A stretch of 64,000 nt of DNA from Bin87 sp965220095 (GCA_965220095.1 OZ244805.1:3410001-3474000); one strand, 5' to 3'; positions 17,182-25,719 are shown, counted from the stretch's first letter. A program made the numbers and translations. Notes: generated by a model from the sequence alone, not told the origin.

Positions 17182-19113
17182 CTATTCCCTAACTCCCTTG
17201 ATGTACTCCAGGTACACATAGTTCCCGTTGTTGGGTCCCAGGAATATGTACTCGGCAATTACGTCGGGGTTCACCGTTGCACTCACTGGCAGCGTCCAGC
17301 CGGGAATGGTTCCCGACTGGTAGAAAATCTCGTCAGTGACTTTCTGCCAGTTATCCAAGGCGTCAGCCTCATTCAATGCCCGGAGGGCTTTGTTCTTGTT
17401 TTCCTGGATGTCGTCGCTGGTATAGGCGCGGAAGAAACGCTCGCCACTAAAGTAGAAGTGCACCCGAGTGTCGACGGGAGCCGCCGGTCCCCGGAAGGGA
17501 TAAACGCAGCAGTCGGTATCCAATCCGCGGTAATGGTTGCGCCAAGTGGCGGCCTCAATGGGATCGAGTTGCGGATCCAGACCGATCGCTGTCCAGAATT
17601 TGGCCATTGCTTCCATCATGTCAGGCATTTCTGGCACACCTGACAGCGTGAACACGGGGATGGGGACTGAGAATCCATTGGGGAACCCAGCTTCCGCGAG
17701 CAGTTCTTTGGCCCTTTCGGGATTGTAACCGTAAAGCTCCTCCCATCGCTCTTCCCAAGCCGGGTTGTAGCCGGTCGGAAGGTCGGGGGCCAGGGTGCCG
17801 ACCCACTGGCGACCACCAGCTCCCTTGAAAATTGCATCGTTGATCTGGTCGCGGTCGATTGCCATATTCATCGCCTGACGAACCAGCCGGCCAGTTTCAC
17901 CCGGAATGTTCCACGGGTGCTCTTCGTCACGAGCAGCCACGACGTTGTATGCTTCCTTGAGTTCCGCTTGTATTTCTGGCGAAACATCGTCGGGAACTCC
18001 CTTCTCGCCAGTGGTGTAATACAGCCCGCCAAACAGAGCGAAGGTAGTGTTTGCTGTCACCGAGCTGTCAAACACTTCCAGGCCGCCGTCGATGGCATCC
18101 TGCAACAACGCGCGGTTGATTGCCGCGATGTGCCCTTCACCGGCCTGCATGATGGCCAACCGGGTTGCCGGCTCCTTCACATCCTTGATTTCAATCTCGG
18201 AAAAGTCGGGAGTAACCCGCCAGTGGTCGTAATCGACGACTTCCCACTCCCAGCCGACGCCTTCTTCAAAACTGACAAACTGATACGGGCCGGTTCGCGC
18301 CGACATTTCGTACACCTTGTCGCGGCTGGCCTTACAGTAACCCAGGGGGTCGCCACTCTCGGTATTGCCGTAGTCGGCTTCTCCATTGGGGCAATCCTGA
18401 TTCCACTGCGCCTGGCTGCTCTGCGGGATCCCCCGAAATCCCGAATACCAATATACGAAGTCCACTGCGGGACGCAGTTGCGTGTGCATATTTACTTCGT
18501 AGTCGTTCACGATCTCGACTGCAACGCCGGGATCATTGCGGAAATAGTCGGAGTACGACGCTCGGCACTCTGGGTTGGTGTAGTACGCCATCGAGTGGGC
18601 CACGTCCTTGGCGGTAAATTCACCCCAACCATGCTGCCATTGAACGCCCTGGCGCAGTTTGAAATTCCAGGTGCGCCCGTCCGGTGTGACGCTCCACTCG
18701 GTGGCCAGCATTGGCTCATAGGAACCGTCGAAGCGGCTCGCATCAACCATGAACTCCGCCGACATTCGGTAGACCACTACTCCGGAACCCGTTACCTCGC
18801 AGTCCAGCATGGATGAAAGAAGCGGCGAGTCGATCACCAGGATAAGCCGGTCGGTGACCACATCGCCTTGCTGGGCATCGGGCGCCAGAGTCGGCCGCGG
18901 AGTGGCCTGCTGCACTGAGACCCGCTGCGTCGGGGTCGGTTGCGCATCTGATGGCACCGGCGTGTTGGTGGCCCGCGCTTCTGGGGCTACGGCGGCGGCC
19001 TGAGTTGCGGCGGGTGGTTCCGCTGTTTCGCCACATGCTACCGCTGCCGTAGTGACCGCTATGGCGATCATTACGGCAACCGCAGGGAATCGTAACATCC
19101 GTGAAATTATCAT
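17182..19113 (-). CDS. Lipoprotein peptide-binding protein, cluster 2 intact copy
   Basis: Family-5 solute-binding lipoprotein, 643 residues from ATG 19113. The start is chosen because GGAAGG lies 5 nt upstream, the product opens with a hydrophobic signal ending in lipobox AAVAC, and the in-frame extension to 19230 runs through the promoter. Core blocks: TPDGRTWNFKLRQGVQW, YWYSGFRGIPQSS, NPERAKELLAEAGFPNGF, DTDCCVYPFRGPAAP. It is a close paralogue of the disrupted gene immediately upstream (19595-22453). Their C-terminal thirds are nearly identical in DNA, while the N-terminal leader and upstream regions have diverged. It probably supplies the ligand for the OppBC pair downstream. Confidence 0.9.
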   Translation of the reverse strand: MIISRMLRFPAVAVMIAIAVTTAAVACGETAEPPAATQAAAVAPEARATNTPVPSDAQPTPTQRVSVQQATPRPTLAPDAQQGDVVTDRLILVIDSPLLSSMLDCEVTGSGVVVYRMSAEFMVDASRFDGSYEPMLATEWSVTPDGRTWNFKLRQGVQWQHGWGEFTAKDVAHSMAYYTNPECRASYSDYFRNDPGVAVEIVNDYEVNMHTQLRPAVDFVYWYSGFRGIPQSSQAQWNQDCPNGEADYGNTESGDPLGYCKASRDKVYEMSARTGPYQFVSFEEGVGWEWEVVDYDHWRVTPDFSEIEIKDVKEPATRLAIMQAGEGHIAAINRALLQDAIDGGLEVFDSSVTANTTFALFGGLYYTTGEKGVPDDVSPEIQAELKEAYNVVAARDEEHPWNIPGETGRLVRQAMNMAIDRDQINDAIFKGAGGRQWVGTLAPDLPTGYNPAWEERWEELYGYNPERAKELLAEAGFPNGFSVPIPVFTLSGVPEMPDMMEAMAKFWTAIGLDPQLDPIEAATWRNHYRGLDTDCCVYPFRGPAAPVDTRVHFYFSGERFFRAYTSDDIQENKNKALRALNEADALDNWQKVTDEIFYQSGTIPGWTLPVSATVNPDVIAEYIFLGPNNGNYVYLEYIKGVRE

Positions 19114-19191
19114 ATGAACCTTCCGAAATTTTAGGGTTGAGATACCATTTTCGACAGTTTTACCTGGGCCGACTGTGGATACAGTGCGAGC

Positions 19192-19220
19192 ACTATATGC
19201 AACTTCGGGTACGTGGTCAA
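19192..19220 (-). promoter_or_regulatory. Sigma70-type promoter of the cluster-2 binding-protein gene
   Basis: On the minus strand TTGACC (19215-19220) and TATAGT (19192-19197) are spaced by 17 nt, within the shared context GGTTTGAC...GCATATAGT. Each hexamer matches consensus at 5 of 6 bases. It lies about 80 nt before the start codon. Confidence 0.7.
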
Positions 19221-19455
19221 ACCGGATCATCGTGGTCTCTAATAAAGATTACCGTAGGTTATGCCGAAGCAAAAAAGTGATACGGCTAGATTATTACGAA
19301 ATATGGAGTAATATAGTGGATTATTAACGAATCATATCTAGCACCATAATTGAGAATCAGATTATTAGATGTAATGCAGATTATCATATCTCCAACTGCA
19401 ATAGAGATTCGCGGAGCCCCCAACCTGTCGATGCGATCACCCCTCAACAATCCTA

Positions 19456-19481
19456 ATGAAGTTTGGTCATGAAGTTTGGTC
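19456..19481. repeat. 13-bp direct tandem repeat
   Basis: Two exact, adjacent copies of ATGAAGTTTGGTC lie just past the end of the duplicated segment. They may be a by-product of the duplication event; no function is evident. Confidence 0.8.
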
Positions 19482-20894
19482 TGGGGCCGTCGGGGATCCG
19501 CGCTTCGCCACCTTCAAACCGGGAGATTTCCCGCCGTTCCCGCCGGTGCAGCTGCACCGGGGGTGATTCGAGCACTCCGGAGATGAAGCATGGCTTACTC
19601 TCTAACCCCTTTGACGTATTCCAGGTAGACATAGTTCCCGTTGTTCGGTCCCAGGAATATGTACTCGGCCACTACGTCCGGATTCACCGTTGCGCTAACC
19701 GGCAGCGTCCAGCCGGGAATCGTTCCCGACTGGTAGAAAATCTCGTCAGTGACTTTTTGCCAATCCGCAAAGGCGTCCGCTTCATTCAATGCCCGGAGTG
19801 CCCGGTTCTTCGTCTCCTGAATAGCGTCGCTGGTATAGGCGCGGAAGTATCGCTCGCCACTGAAGTAGAAGTGCACCCGAGTGTCGACGGGAGCCGCCGG
19901 ACCCCGGAAGGGATAAACGCAGCAGTCGGTATCGAGGGCGCGAATATGGTTGATCCATGTCGCGGATTCGATGGTATCCAATTGTGGGTCCAGTCCGATT
20001 GCAGTCCAGAACTTGGCCATCGCTTCAGTCATGTCCGGCATTTCTGGCACAGCGGACAGGGTGAACACGGGGACGCGGAACGAGAATCCATTTGGATAAC
20101 CGGCTTGCGTCAGCAACTCCCGCGCTTTGTCGGGGTCATAACCGTAGAGCTCCTCCCATCGCTCTTCCCAAGCCGGGTTGTAGCCGGTCGGAAGGTCGGG
20201 GGCCAGGGTGCCGACCCATTGACGACCACCGGCTCCCTTGAAAATTGCATCGTTGATTTGGTCGCGGTCGATCGCCTTGTTCATCGCCTGACGGACTAGC
20301 CGGCCCGTTTCACCTGGAATGTTCCACGGGTGCTCTTCGTCCCGACCGGCCACGACGTTGTATGCTTCCCTGAGTTCCGCTTGTACTTCCGGCGAAACGT
20401 CGTCGGGAACCCCCGTCTCACCCGTGGTGTAAAACAGCCCGCCAAACAGAGCGAAGGTAGTGTTCGCCGTTACCGAGCTGTCAAACACTTCCAGGCCACC
20501 GTCGATGGCGTCCTGCAACAACGCGCGGTTGATTGCCGCGATGTGCCCTTCACCGGCCAGCATAATTGCCAGGCGAGTTGCTGGCTCCTTCACATCCTTG
20601 ATTTCAATCTCGGAAAAGTCGGGTGTAATCCGCCAGTGGTCGTAATCGACGACTTCCCACTCCCATCCCACGCTTTCTTCAAAACTGACGAACTGATACG
20701 GACCGGTTCGCGCGGACATTTCGTACACTTTGTCGCGGCTGGCGGCGCAGTATCCGAGCTCGCCATAGTCGGCTTCACCGTTCGGACAATCCTGATCCCA
20801 CTGAGCCTTGCTGCTCTGCGGAATTCCCCGGAATCCCGAATACCAATACACTAAGAGCCTATCCTAAAAACCAAACCTGGGCTAAACTGGGGGA

Positions 20895-21347
20895 ATGACT
20901 AAAGCGAAAGAACCCAAGCCACCGCGACCCAAGCGCGCTGGCCCGGCCACACCGACCAACCCCACCACCGGCTCCTTTCAGGTATCCGACGAGCTGTGGG
21001 CGGTGCTGGCCCCGCTGATTCCCCAGCGGGTGAATACCCATCCTCTGGGCGGCGGCCGGCCCCGAGTGCCCGACCGGACTTGCGCCAACGGCATATTCTA
21101 CGTGCTGCGTACCGGCTGCCAGTGGAAAGCTCTGGACGCCACGGGCATTTGCTCCGGCTCCACCGCTCATTTGCGCTTCCAGGAATGGGTGGCCGCCGGG
21201 GTATTCCGGGAGCTATGGCGGACGGGGCTGGAACGCTACGACGAATTGCAGGGCTTGGACTGGAGCTGGCTGAGCATGGACGGGGCGCTGACCAAAGCGC
21301 CCCTGGGCGGGGGAAAAAACCGGGCCCAATCCCACCGACCGGGGTAA
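20895..21347 (+). CDS. IS5-family transposase, N-terminal part (orfA)
   Basis: A 150-residue N-terminal portion. It has the IS5-type helix-turn-helix-like lead (SDELWAVLAPLIP then GGRPRVPDRTCANGIFYVLRTGCQW, the DUF4096-type segment) and the first catalytic Asp in LSMDGALTKAP. The frame leaves the expected sequence at GGGGGAAAAAA (about 21307-21317). Family members read GGEKTGPNPTDRGK here, which appears in the +1 frame. Either a single-base G insertion or programmed frameshifting separates it from orfB. Confidence 0.88.
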   Translation: MTKAKEPKPPRPKRAGPATPTNPTTGSFQVSDELWAVLAPLIPQRVNTHPLGGGRPRVPDRTCANGIFYVLRTGCQWKALDATGICSGSTAHLRFQEWVAAGVFRELWRTGLERYDELQGLDWSWLSMDGALTKAPLGGGKNRAQSHRPG

Positions 21348-21369
21348 GAGCGGGGTCAAGCGCAGCCTG

Positions 21370-21783
21370 TTGACCGAAGCCCAAGGCATTCCGGTGGGGC
21401 TGGCGGTGGACGGAGCCAACCGCCACGACATGAAGCTGGTGCGGGCCACGGTGGACAGCCTGCCGGTGCCGCGACCCGTACCCAGTCCGGAGACCGCCCA
21501 GGGTATGTGCCTGGATAAGGGCTACGACTTCAATGAGGTGCGCCGCACCCTGGACGAGTTCGGCTTCACGGCGCACATCCGCAGCCGGGGCGAAGAGGCC
21601 CAGGCCATCAAGAAAGCGGCCGGCTTCAAAGCCCGACGCTGGGTGGTGGAACGGACGCACAGTTGGCTGAACCGCTTCCGGCGGATATTGGTCCGTTGGG
21701 ACAAGTCTCCCGCCAACTACATTGCCTTCCTGCATTTCGCCTGCGCCCTCATCGCCCTCAGAGCCGCCGGGTTATTAGGATAG
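21370..21783 (+). CDS. IS5-family transposase, C-terminal part (orfB)
   Basis: This 137-residue part carries the second catalytic Asp (LAVDGANRHD) and the Glu of the DDE triad in RRWVVERTHSWLNRFRR, followed by the usual SPANYIAFLHFACALIALR tail. Coding similarity extends upstream of the ATG to about 21318 in the same frame. A fused product made by a +1 (or -2) shift at the G5A6 run would therefore be a full-length transposase of about 295 residues. Activity depends on whether that shift occurs. Confidence 0.88.
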   Translation: MTEAQGIPVGLAVDGANRHDMKLVRATVDSLPVPRPVPSPETAQGMCLDKGYDFNEVRRTLDEFGFTAHIRSRGEEAQAIKKAAGFKARRWVVERTHSWLNRFRRILVRWDKSPANYIAFLHFACALIALRAAGLLG

Positions 21784-22532
21784 GCTCTAAGTCCACCGCC
21801 GGGCGGAGTTGGGTGTGTATATTGACTTCGTAGTCGTTCACAATCTCGACTGCAACGCCGGGATCATTGCGGAAATAGTCGGTGTACGACGCTCTACATT
21901 CAGGGTTGGTGTAGTACGCAATCGAGTGGGCTACGTCCTGAGCGGTAAAATCACCCCAACCGTGTTGCCATTGAACGCCCTGGCGCAGTTTGAAGTTCCA
22001 GGTGCGCCCGTCCGGCGTGATGCTCCACTCGGTGGCGAGCATTGGCTGATATGATCCGTCGAAGCGGCTGGCGTCAACCATGAACTCCGCCGACATTCGG
22101 TAGACCACTACACCGGAACCAGTTACCTCGCAGTCCAGCATGGATGAAAGAATCGGCGAGTCGATCACCAGGATGAGCCGGTCCGTTACCACATCGCCTT
22201 GCTGGGCATCGGGCGCGAGAGTCGGTCGCGGAGTGGCCTGCTGCACCGAGACCCGTTGGGTTGGAGTTGGTTGCGCATCTGATGGCACCGGCGTGTTGGT
22301 GGCCCGCACTTGTGGGGCTACGGCGGCGGCCTGAGTTGCGGCAGGCGGTTCAGTAGGTGCCGCGGTTTCGCCACACGCGACCAATGCCGTAGTGACCGCT
22401 ATGGCGATCAATAGGGAGATGGTCGAGTATCGTAGCATTCGTGGAACCAACATACGAAAACTCCTATTTAATTGGTTATTGATACCGATTGTCCGATCAA
22501 AATAGCCCCGTTAATCGTGGTTTCCGTCTAAT

Positions 22533-22561
22533 AATATATTAGGCGGTGGGTTCAGCGTCAA
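22533..22561 (-). promoter_or_regulatory. Sigma70-type promoter of the disrupted binding-protein gene
   Basis: On the minus strand TTGACG (22556-22561) and TATATT (22533-22538) are separated by 17 nt. The -35 lies in GGTTTGAC, as in the other two paralogues. It is about 80 nt before the start codon, so transcription may still enter the cluster from here. Confidence 0.7.
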
Positions 22562-22776
22562 ACCGCACGATAGCGGCCGCCAATGACGTAAACTGTAAAT
22601 ATAATGCCGATTACTAACTAAAATACAATAGATATGTACGAAAGCACGATATGAAAATAGGTCGAGCAACGCATTTACGAGAATAGTATATCAGAGGGTG
22701 ATATTATCGAATGTAATGCAGATTATCTTATTTCCAACTGCAATAGAGATTCACCAGCCCCGGCGTGTTAACCCAA

Positions 22777-22810
22777 TCACCCCTCAACGTCAGTACACGT
22801 TGAGGGGTGA
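22777..22810 (-). terminator. Long perfect hairpin after the cupin gene, probable terminator
   Basis: A perfect 14-bp stem (22777-22790 with 22797-22810) with a 6-nt loop begins 28 nt beyond the cupin stop codon on the minus strand. There is no T-tract on either side, so it may be a factor-assisted terminator or an mRNA-stabilising structure. Only its outer arm (TCACCCCTCAAC) is found at 19437-19448. Confidence 0.55.
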
Positions 22811-22837
22811 AATGCGTTTCTAACCGACAGCGTAGCG

Positions 22838-23305
22838 TCAGGTTTCCAGGGCAACCAGCTCAGTGTTCAATGAGCGCCGGATGGTTTGCACCGCTGCCAG
22901 GAATTCTGGAGAGCCGGCAGGTTCCGGCAGCGCGGCGACCTGCGGGAAGAACTGCTCGAATCCCGGCGGCGAGAAGATGGTCAGCAGCCGGGACGGATGG
23001 TCGCTTGCATTGTCGAAGGTGTGGGACGTTTCCCGAGGGATCAGGACGAAACTGCCGGCAATTGCCTGGACGGTTTCCGTCCCCATGCGAATGGTTATCT
23101 CCCCATCCAACACGTAGAACGCTTCCTCGGCATCGTGGTGGACGTGCATCGGCGGCCCGTTTCTCACCACGGTGAACTCCAGCAGGGAATAGGCCCACAG
23201 GGTCGCCGAAGGTCCCGCTTTCAGCACCACATCAGGATGGCCCGGCGGCGAGTATCGTTCGCCTGCGCCGGGAGCAAGCACAACTGGACGACCCTGGAAT
23301 GTCAT
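22838..23305 (-). CDS. Cupin-domain protein
   Basis: A 155-residue single-domain cupin from ATG 23305, which lies 8 nt after the stop of the upstream LLM gene. An in-frame extension inside that gene (to 23422) looks non-native. Cupin motif 1 is GPPMHVHHDAEEAFYVLDGE, with two His plus Glu as metal ligands. Motif 2 is IPRETSHTFDN, with the further His. Such proteins are dioxygenases, isomerases or sensors, and the reaction cannot be assigned. It is probably translated with the LLM-type flavoenzyme upstream, so it may act on the same metabolite. Confidence 0.82.
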   Translation of the reverse strand: MTFQGRPVVLAPGAGERYSPPGHPDVVLKAGPSATLWAYSLLEFTVVRNGPPMHVHHDAEEAFYVLDGEITIRMGTETVQAIAGSFVLIPRETSHTFDNASDHPSRLLTIFSPPGFEQFFPQVAALPEPAGSPEFLAAVQTIRRSLNTELVALET

Positions 23306-23312
23306 CGCAGGA

Positions 23313-24155
23313 CTACAGCACCGCCGCGGCGATGTTCTCCATCTCTTCCAGTGCGCTGGCGTTGGTTGTATCAGGAAGGCGCACGATGACTCGGTTCGCC
23401 CCGGCCGCCGCAAACCGTTCAATCAACTCGCGGTCGGCAGATTGTCCGAACACCGTTACGCTGATGCTGGCCGGATCGCGCCCTGATGCTTCAGCGAGCT
23501 CGTCGATGGCCGCTCGGCCGGCGGCAATTTGCTCCGGGCTGGAGCCGGTGGGCATCCAACCGTCGCCCCAACGAACCACGCGTCGAAACACGTTGCGGGC
23601 GTTGCCGCCCAAGATGACGGGCGGGCCACCCTCCCGCGCCGGTTTGGGGTTGCACTGAACGGCCGGGAAATCGTAGTACCTGCCGTGGTATTCCGCCTCG
23701 TCTTGCGTCCATAGCGCGCGCATGACTTCAATTGCTTCCCTGGTTTGGGTCCATCGGTGATCAAAATCCCCGCCCATAATCTCGGTTTCTTCGCGCAACC
23801 AACCCGTGCCAATTCCCAATAGAAAGCGCCCGTCAGAGAAGCGGTCTAACGTCGAAATGGCTCCGGCGAGCACCAGCGGATTCCGCTCCGGGATCAGGCT
23901 GATTCCGGTGCCCAGTTTGATGGTGGACGTTACGGCCGAGGCACGCGCCAGGCCAATGTAGGGATCGGCCATGTCGCTCATGGCGACGGGTATGGAACCG
24001 TCTGGCGAACCTGGGTATTTGGATACCGGGTTGACGGGCATCACCGGGTGTTCCGGCAACCAGATTGACTCGAAACCCAGAGATTCCGCTTTGGCCGCGA
24101 TGTCGGCGATATCAATTGAGTTGGTGGAAATTGACATATTCAAGCCGATGTCCAT
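23313..24155 (-). CDS. LLM-class F420/flavin-dependent oxidoreductase
   Basis: A luciferase-like TIM-barrel oxidoreductase of 280 residues, starting at ATG 24155 with GGAGG 5 nt upstream. Blocks typical of the F420-dependent LLM subfamily are visible: MDIGLNMSIST, KAESLGFESIWLPEH, IKLGTGISLIPERNPLVLA, LDRFSDGRFLLGIGTGW and PPVILGGNARNVFRRVVRWGDGWMP. Whether the cofactor is F420 or FMN cannot be decided from sequence alone; several F420-type families occur in this window. The gene is followed directly by the cupin gene. Confidence 0.88.
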   Translation of the reverse strand: MDIGLNMSISTNSIDIADIAAKAESLGFESIWLPEHPVMPVNPVSKYPGSPDGSIPVAMSDMADPYIGLARASAVTSTIKLGTGISLIPERNPLVLAGAISTLDRFSDGRFLLGIGTGWLREETEIMGGDFDHRWTQTREAIEVMRALWTQDEAEYHGRYYDFPAVQCNPKPAREGGPPVILGGNARNVFRRVVRWGDGWMPTGSSPEQIAAGRAAIDELAEASGRDPASISVTVFGQSADRELIERFAAAGANRVIVRLPDTTNASALEEMENIAAAVL

Positions 24156-24329
24156 TAGAGCCTCCGGGGGTTGCCTGTACGGGGAGTTGCCTGATAGTTG
24201 ACGCGCCGATGATAGCACGGCGCCGATATCCGGTCTATCAACCCGTCGATTCCACAACGGTGATCGCGTTGGCTGACCAGTCGGGCAGGAGGTATCACAG
24301 ACGGGTTTTTCGGTCGGGGCCGAAGCCGG

Positions 24330-24338
24330 TGTTATACT
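24330..24338 (+). promoter_or_regulatory. Candidate extended -10 promoter for the GYD-thiD genes
   Basis: TGTTATACT is an extended -10 (TGN plus a 5/6 match to TATAAT), 40 nt before the GYD-domain start codon. No good -35 is seen. Confidence 0.45.
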
Positions 24339-24378
24339 AGTCTGCGATGTTTCAAACTATTGTGATGAGTCCTTTTTA

Positions 24379-24762
24379 ATGCCGCTTTACATCATGCTCG
24401 CCAATTTCACCGACCGAGGCCGCCACATGGGTCAGGATAACCCCAACCTGATCGGCGAGGCTGCGGCCCAGGTTGAGACCTCGTCCAGCAAAGTCCTGAG
24501 CCAGTACGCCGTGCTGGGCCGCTATGACTTCGTCATCCTCAGCGAGGCCAGCGACAACCAGTCCGTACTCCGTATGTCGCTGGAACTGGGAGTACGCGCC
24601 GGGCTGAACATCGAAACTCTGCCGGCCCTGCCCATCGGTGTCTTGTCGGACGAAGAGCACATCAGCTTCCTGCGCGATGCGGCGGTGGCGATGAACCTTC
24701 CTACCGGACCGGGAAATACGGAGGGATCTGATGACTGGCGAATTCCGGACGACGAGGAGTAG
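24379..24762 (+). CDS. GYD-domain protein
   Basis: A 127-residue protein with the GYD fold: MPLYIMLANFTDRG at the start, AAAQVETSSSKVLSQYAVLGRYDFVILSEA (the family GYD motif appears as GRYD), then LGVRAGLNIETLPAL. The last 30 residues are acidic. GYD proteins are ferredoxin-like small proteins with no established role. It is 33 nt upstream of thiD, so the two may share a transcript. Confidence 0.82.
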   Translation: MPLYIMLANFTDRGRHMGQDNPNLIGEAAAQVETSSSKVLSQYAVLGRYDFVILSEASDNQSVLRMSLELGVRAGLNIETLPALPIGVLSDEEHISFLRDAAVAMNLPTGPGNTEGSDDWRIPDDEE

Positions 24763-24795
24763 CCGGCCATTGCCCCTGGACCGCTGGTTTTTTAG

Positions 24796-25599
24796 ATGAC
24801 GAATACCCGCCCACCCACCGTAATGACCATCGCCGGCTCCGATTCCGGTGGTGGCGCCGGCATCCAGGCGGACCTGAAAACCTTTTCGGCGCTGGGCGTG
24901 TTCGGCACTTCGACACTGACTGCCATCACCGCGCAAAATACGGTTGGGGTAACCGCAATCCACGAACTCCCCACTGACATAATTGCTGCCCAGATCGACG
25001 CCGTATTGAGCGACATTGGGGCGAACGCCGTCAAGACCGGAATGTTGTCCTCCGCTTCCATTGTTGTGACCGTTGCGGACTCCATTCGCAGGCATGGCGT
25101 CGCCAATCTGGTGGTTGACCCGGTGATGGTAGCCAAAAGCGGTGATCGTCTGTTGCGGCAAGAGGCGGTTGGCGCGTTGCGTACCGCCCTGCTGCCCCTC
25201 GCCACCGTGGTTACACCCAACATCCCCGAGGCGGAAGACTTGACCGGAATCTCGGTATCCACCGATGCAGACGTGCGGCGGGTTGCGCAAGCCATAATCG
25301 ATATGGGCGCTAAATCCGTGGTGGTCAAAGGTGGGCATCGCGACGGGCCGCCGACTGACGTGTACTACGACGGCAATCAATATCTGGAGTTCACCACGGA
25401 ACGAATCCCCACCTCCAACACCCACGGAACCGGATGCACCTTCGCCTCTGCAATTGCGGCATTTCTGGCTCACGGGAACACGGTGCCGCAGTCAGTTGAG
25501 CGGGCCAAAGAGTATGTAACCGCCGCAATCCGCGCTTCTTATCCACTCGGCAAGGGCCACGGGCCCCTGCACCATTTCCACGCTTTCTGGACACAATGA
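24796..25599 (+). CDS. thiD: Hydroxymethylpyrimidine/phosphomethylpyrimidine kinase
   Basis: ThiD phosphorylates HMP and HMP phosphate to the pyrophosphate used by ThiE. The 267-residue, ribokinase-fold protein shows MTIAGSDSGGGAGIQADLKTF (substrate loop), TAITAQNT, KTGMLSS, VVDPVMVAKSG, TPNIPEAE, VVVKGGH and the anion-hole/catalytic block NTHGTGCTFASAIAA. The length is normal. It complements the thiE gene at 3161, though the two are 20 kb apart here. No TPP riboswitch is visible upstream. Confidence 0.95.
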   Translation: MTNTRPPTVMTIAGSDSGGGAGIQADLKTFSALGVFGTSTLTAITAQNTVGVTAIHELPTDIIAAQIDAVLSDIGANAVKTGMLSSASIVVTVADSIRRHGVANLVVDPVMVAKSGDRLLRQEAVGALRTALLPLATVVTPNIPEAEDLTGISVSTDADVRRVAQAIIDMGAKSVVVKGGHRDGPPTDVYYDGNQYLEFTTERIPTSNTHGTGCTFASAIAAFLAHGNTVPQSVERAKEYVTAAIRASYPLGKGHGPLHHFHAFWTQ

Positions 25600-25719
25600 C
25601 CTCGGCGTTTCGAGTGCTGTGTCGGTGAAACTTCACGCCGAAGTTCCGCTGAATTCAAAGGGCGGACATTGTCGATACACAACCCTGAAAATTCACCAAC
25701 CTATAGAGGTATGCCGGCC

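Larger units (their letters stand above)
19114..19594. other. Intergenic junction between duplicated binding-protein genes
   Basis: It holds the promoter of the intact copy and an AT-rich stretch. A segment at about 19368-19448 is also found upstream of the disrupted copy (22709-22788), ending in TCACCCCTCAAC. The similarity stops at 19448. The bases 19449-19590 are unique to this junction and include a perfect 13-bp tandem repeat (ATGAAGTTTGGTC, 19456-19468 and 19469-19481). No gene is seen. Confidence 0.6.
20855..21787 (+). mobile_element. IS5-family insertion sequence, 933 bp
   Basis: Perfect 13-bp terminal inverted repeats are seen: GAGCCTATCCTAA at 20855-20867 and its complement at 21775-21787. 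The element is flanked by a 3-bp direct repeat TAA (20852-20854 and 21788-21790), the TNA-type target typical of several IS5 subgroups. The target duplication is supported by the paralogous gene, which lacks the insert. It contains two consecutive transposase reading frames on the plus strand (20895-21347 and 21370-21783) that together give a DDE transposase. It is inserted opposite to the direction of the host gene. Confidence 0.95.
19595..22453 (-). pseudogene. Peptide-binding lipoprotein gene disrupted by an IS5-family element
   Basis: The original gene ran from ATG 22453 (AGGAG 7 nt upstream; signal peptide with lipobox LVAC) to the stop at 19595. An insertion element at 20855-21787 splits it after codon 222. 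Removing the element and one TAA copy restores an uninterrupted 640-residue frame: the N-terminal piece ends RPAVDL and continues VYWYSGFRG, exactly as RPAVDFVYWYSGFRG reads in the intact paralogue. As it stands, translation from 22453 would run a few codons into the element (ending at 21758) and give about 231 residues, lacking two thirds of the binding fold. The 3' part (20851-19595) is still open but has no signal peptide. The gene is almost certainly non-functional. Apart from the insertion, no inactivating mutation is visible, so the insertion may be recent. Confidence 0.9.
22454..22837. other. Upstream region of the disrupted gene, with duplicated segment
   Basis: It contains the promoter at 22533-22561 and an AT-rich stretch. 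A block at about 22709-22788 matches 19368-19448 upstream of the intact paralogue (shared words AATGTAATGCAGATTATC and CAACTGCAATAGAGATTC). A strong hairpin at 22777-22810 bounds it. No gene is seen. Confidence 0.6.

Noticed and set aside
20899..21735. 278-codon minus-strand frame inside the insertion element
   Set aside because: Antisense to the transposase, which has the DDE residues and IS5-type blocks.
24156..24378. TPP riboswitch upstream of thiamine genes
   Set aside because: No CTGAGA-type thi-box core was found upstream of thiE or in this gap before the GYD-thiD pair.
24376..25473. 365-codon open frame on the minus strand
   Set aside because: Antisense to the GYD gene and thiD; composition is a shadow of GC-rich coding on the other strand.
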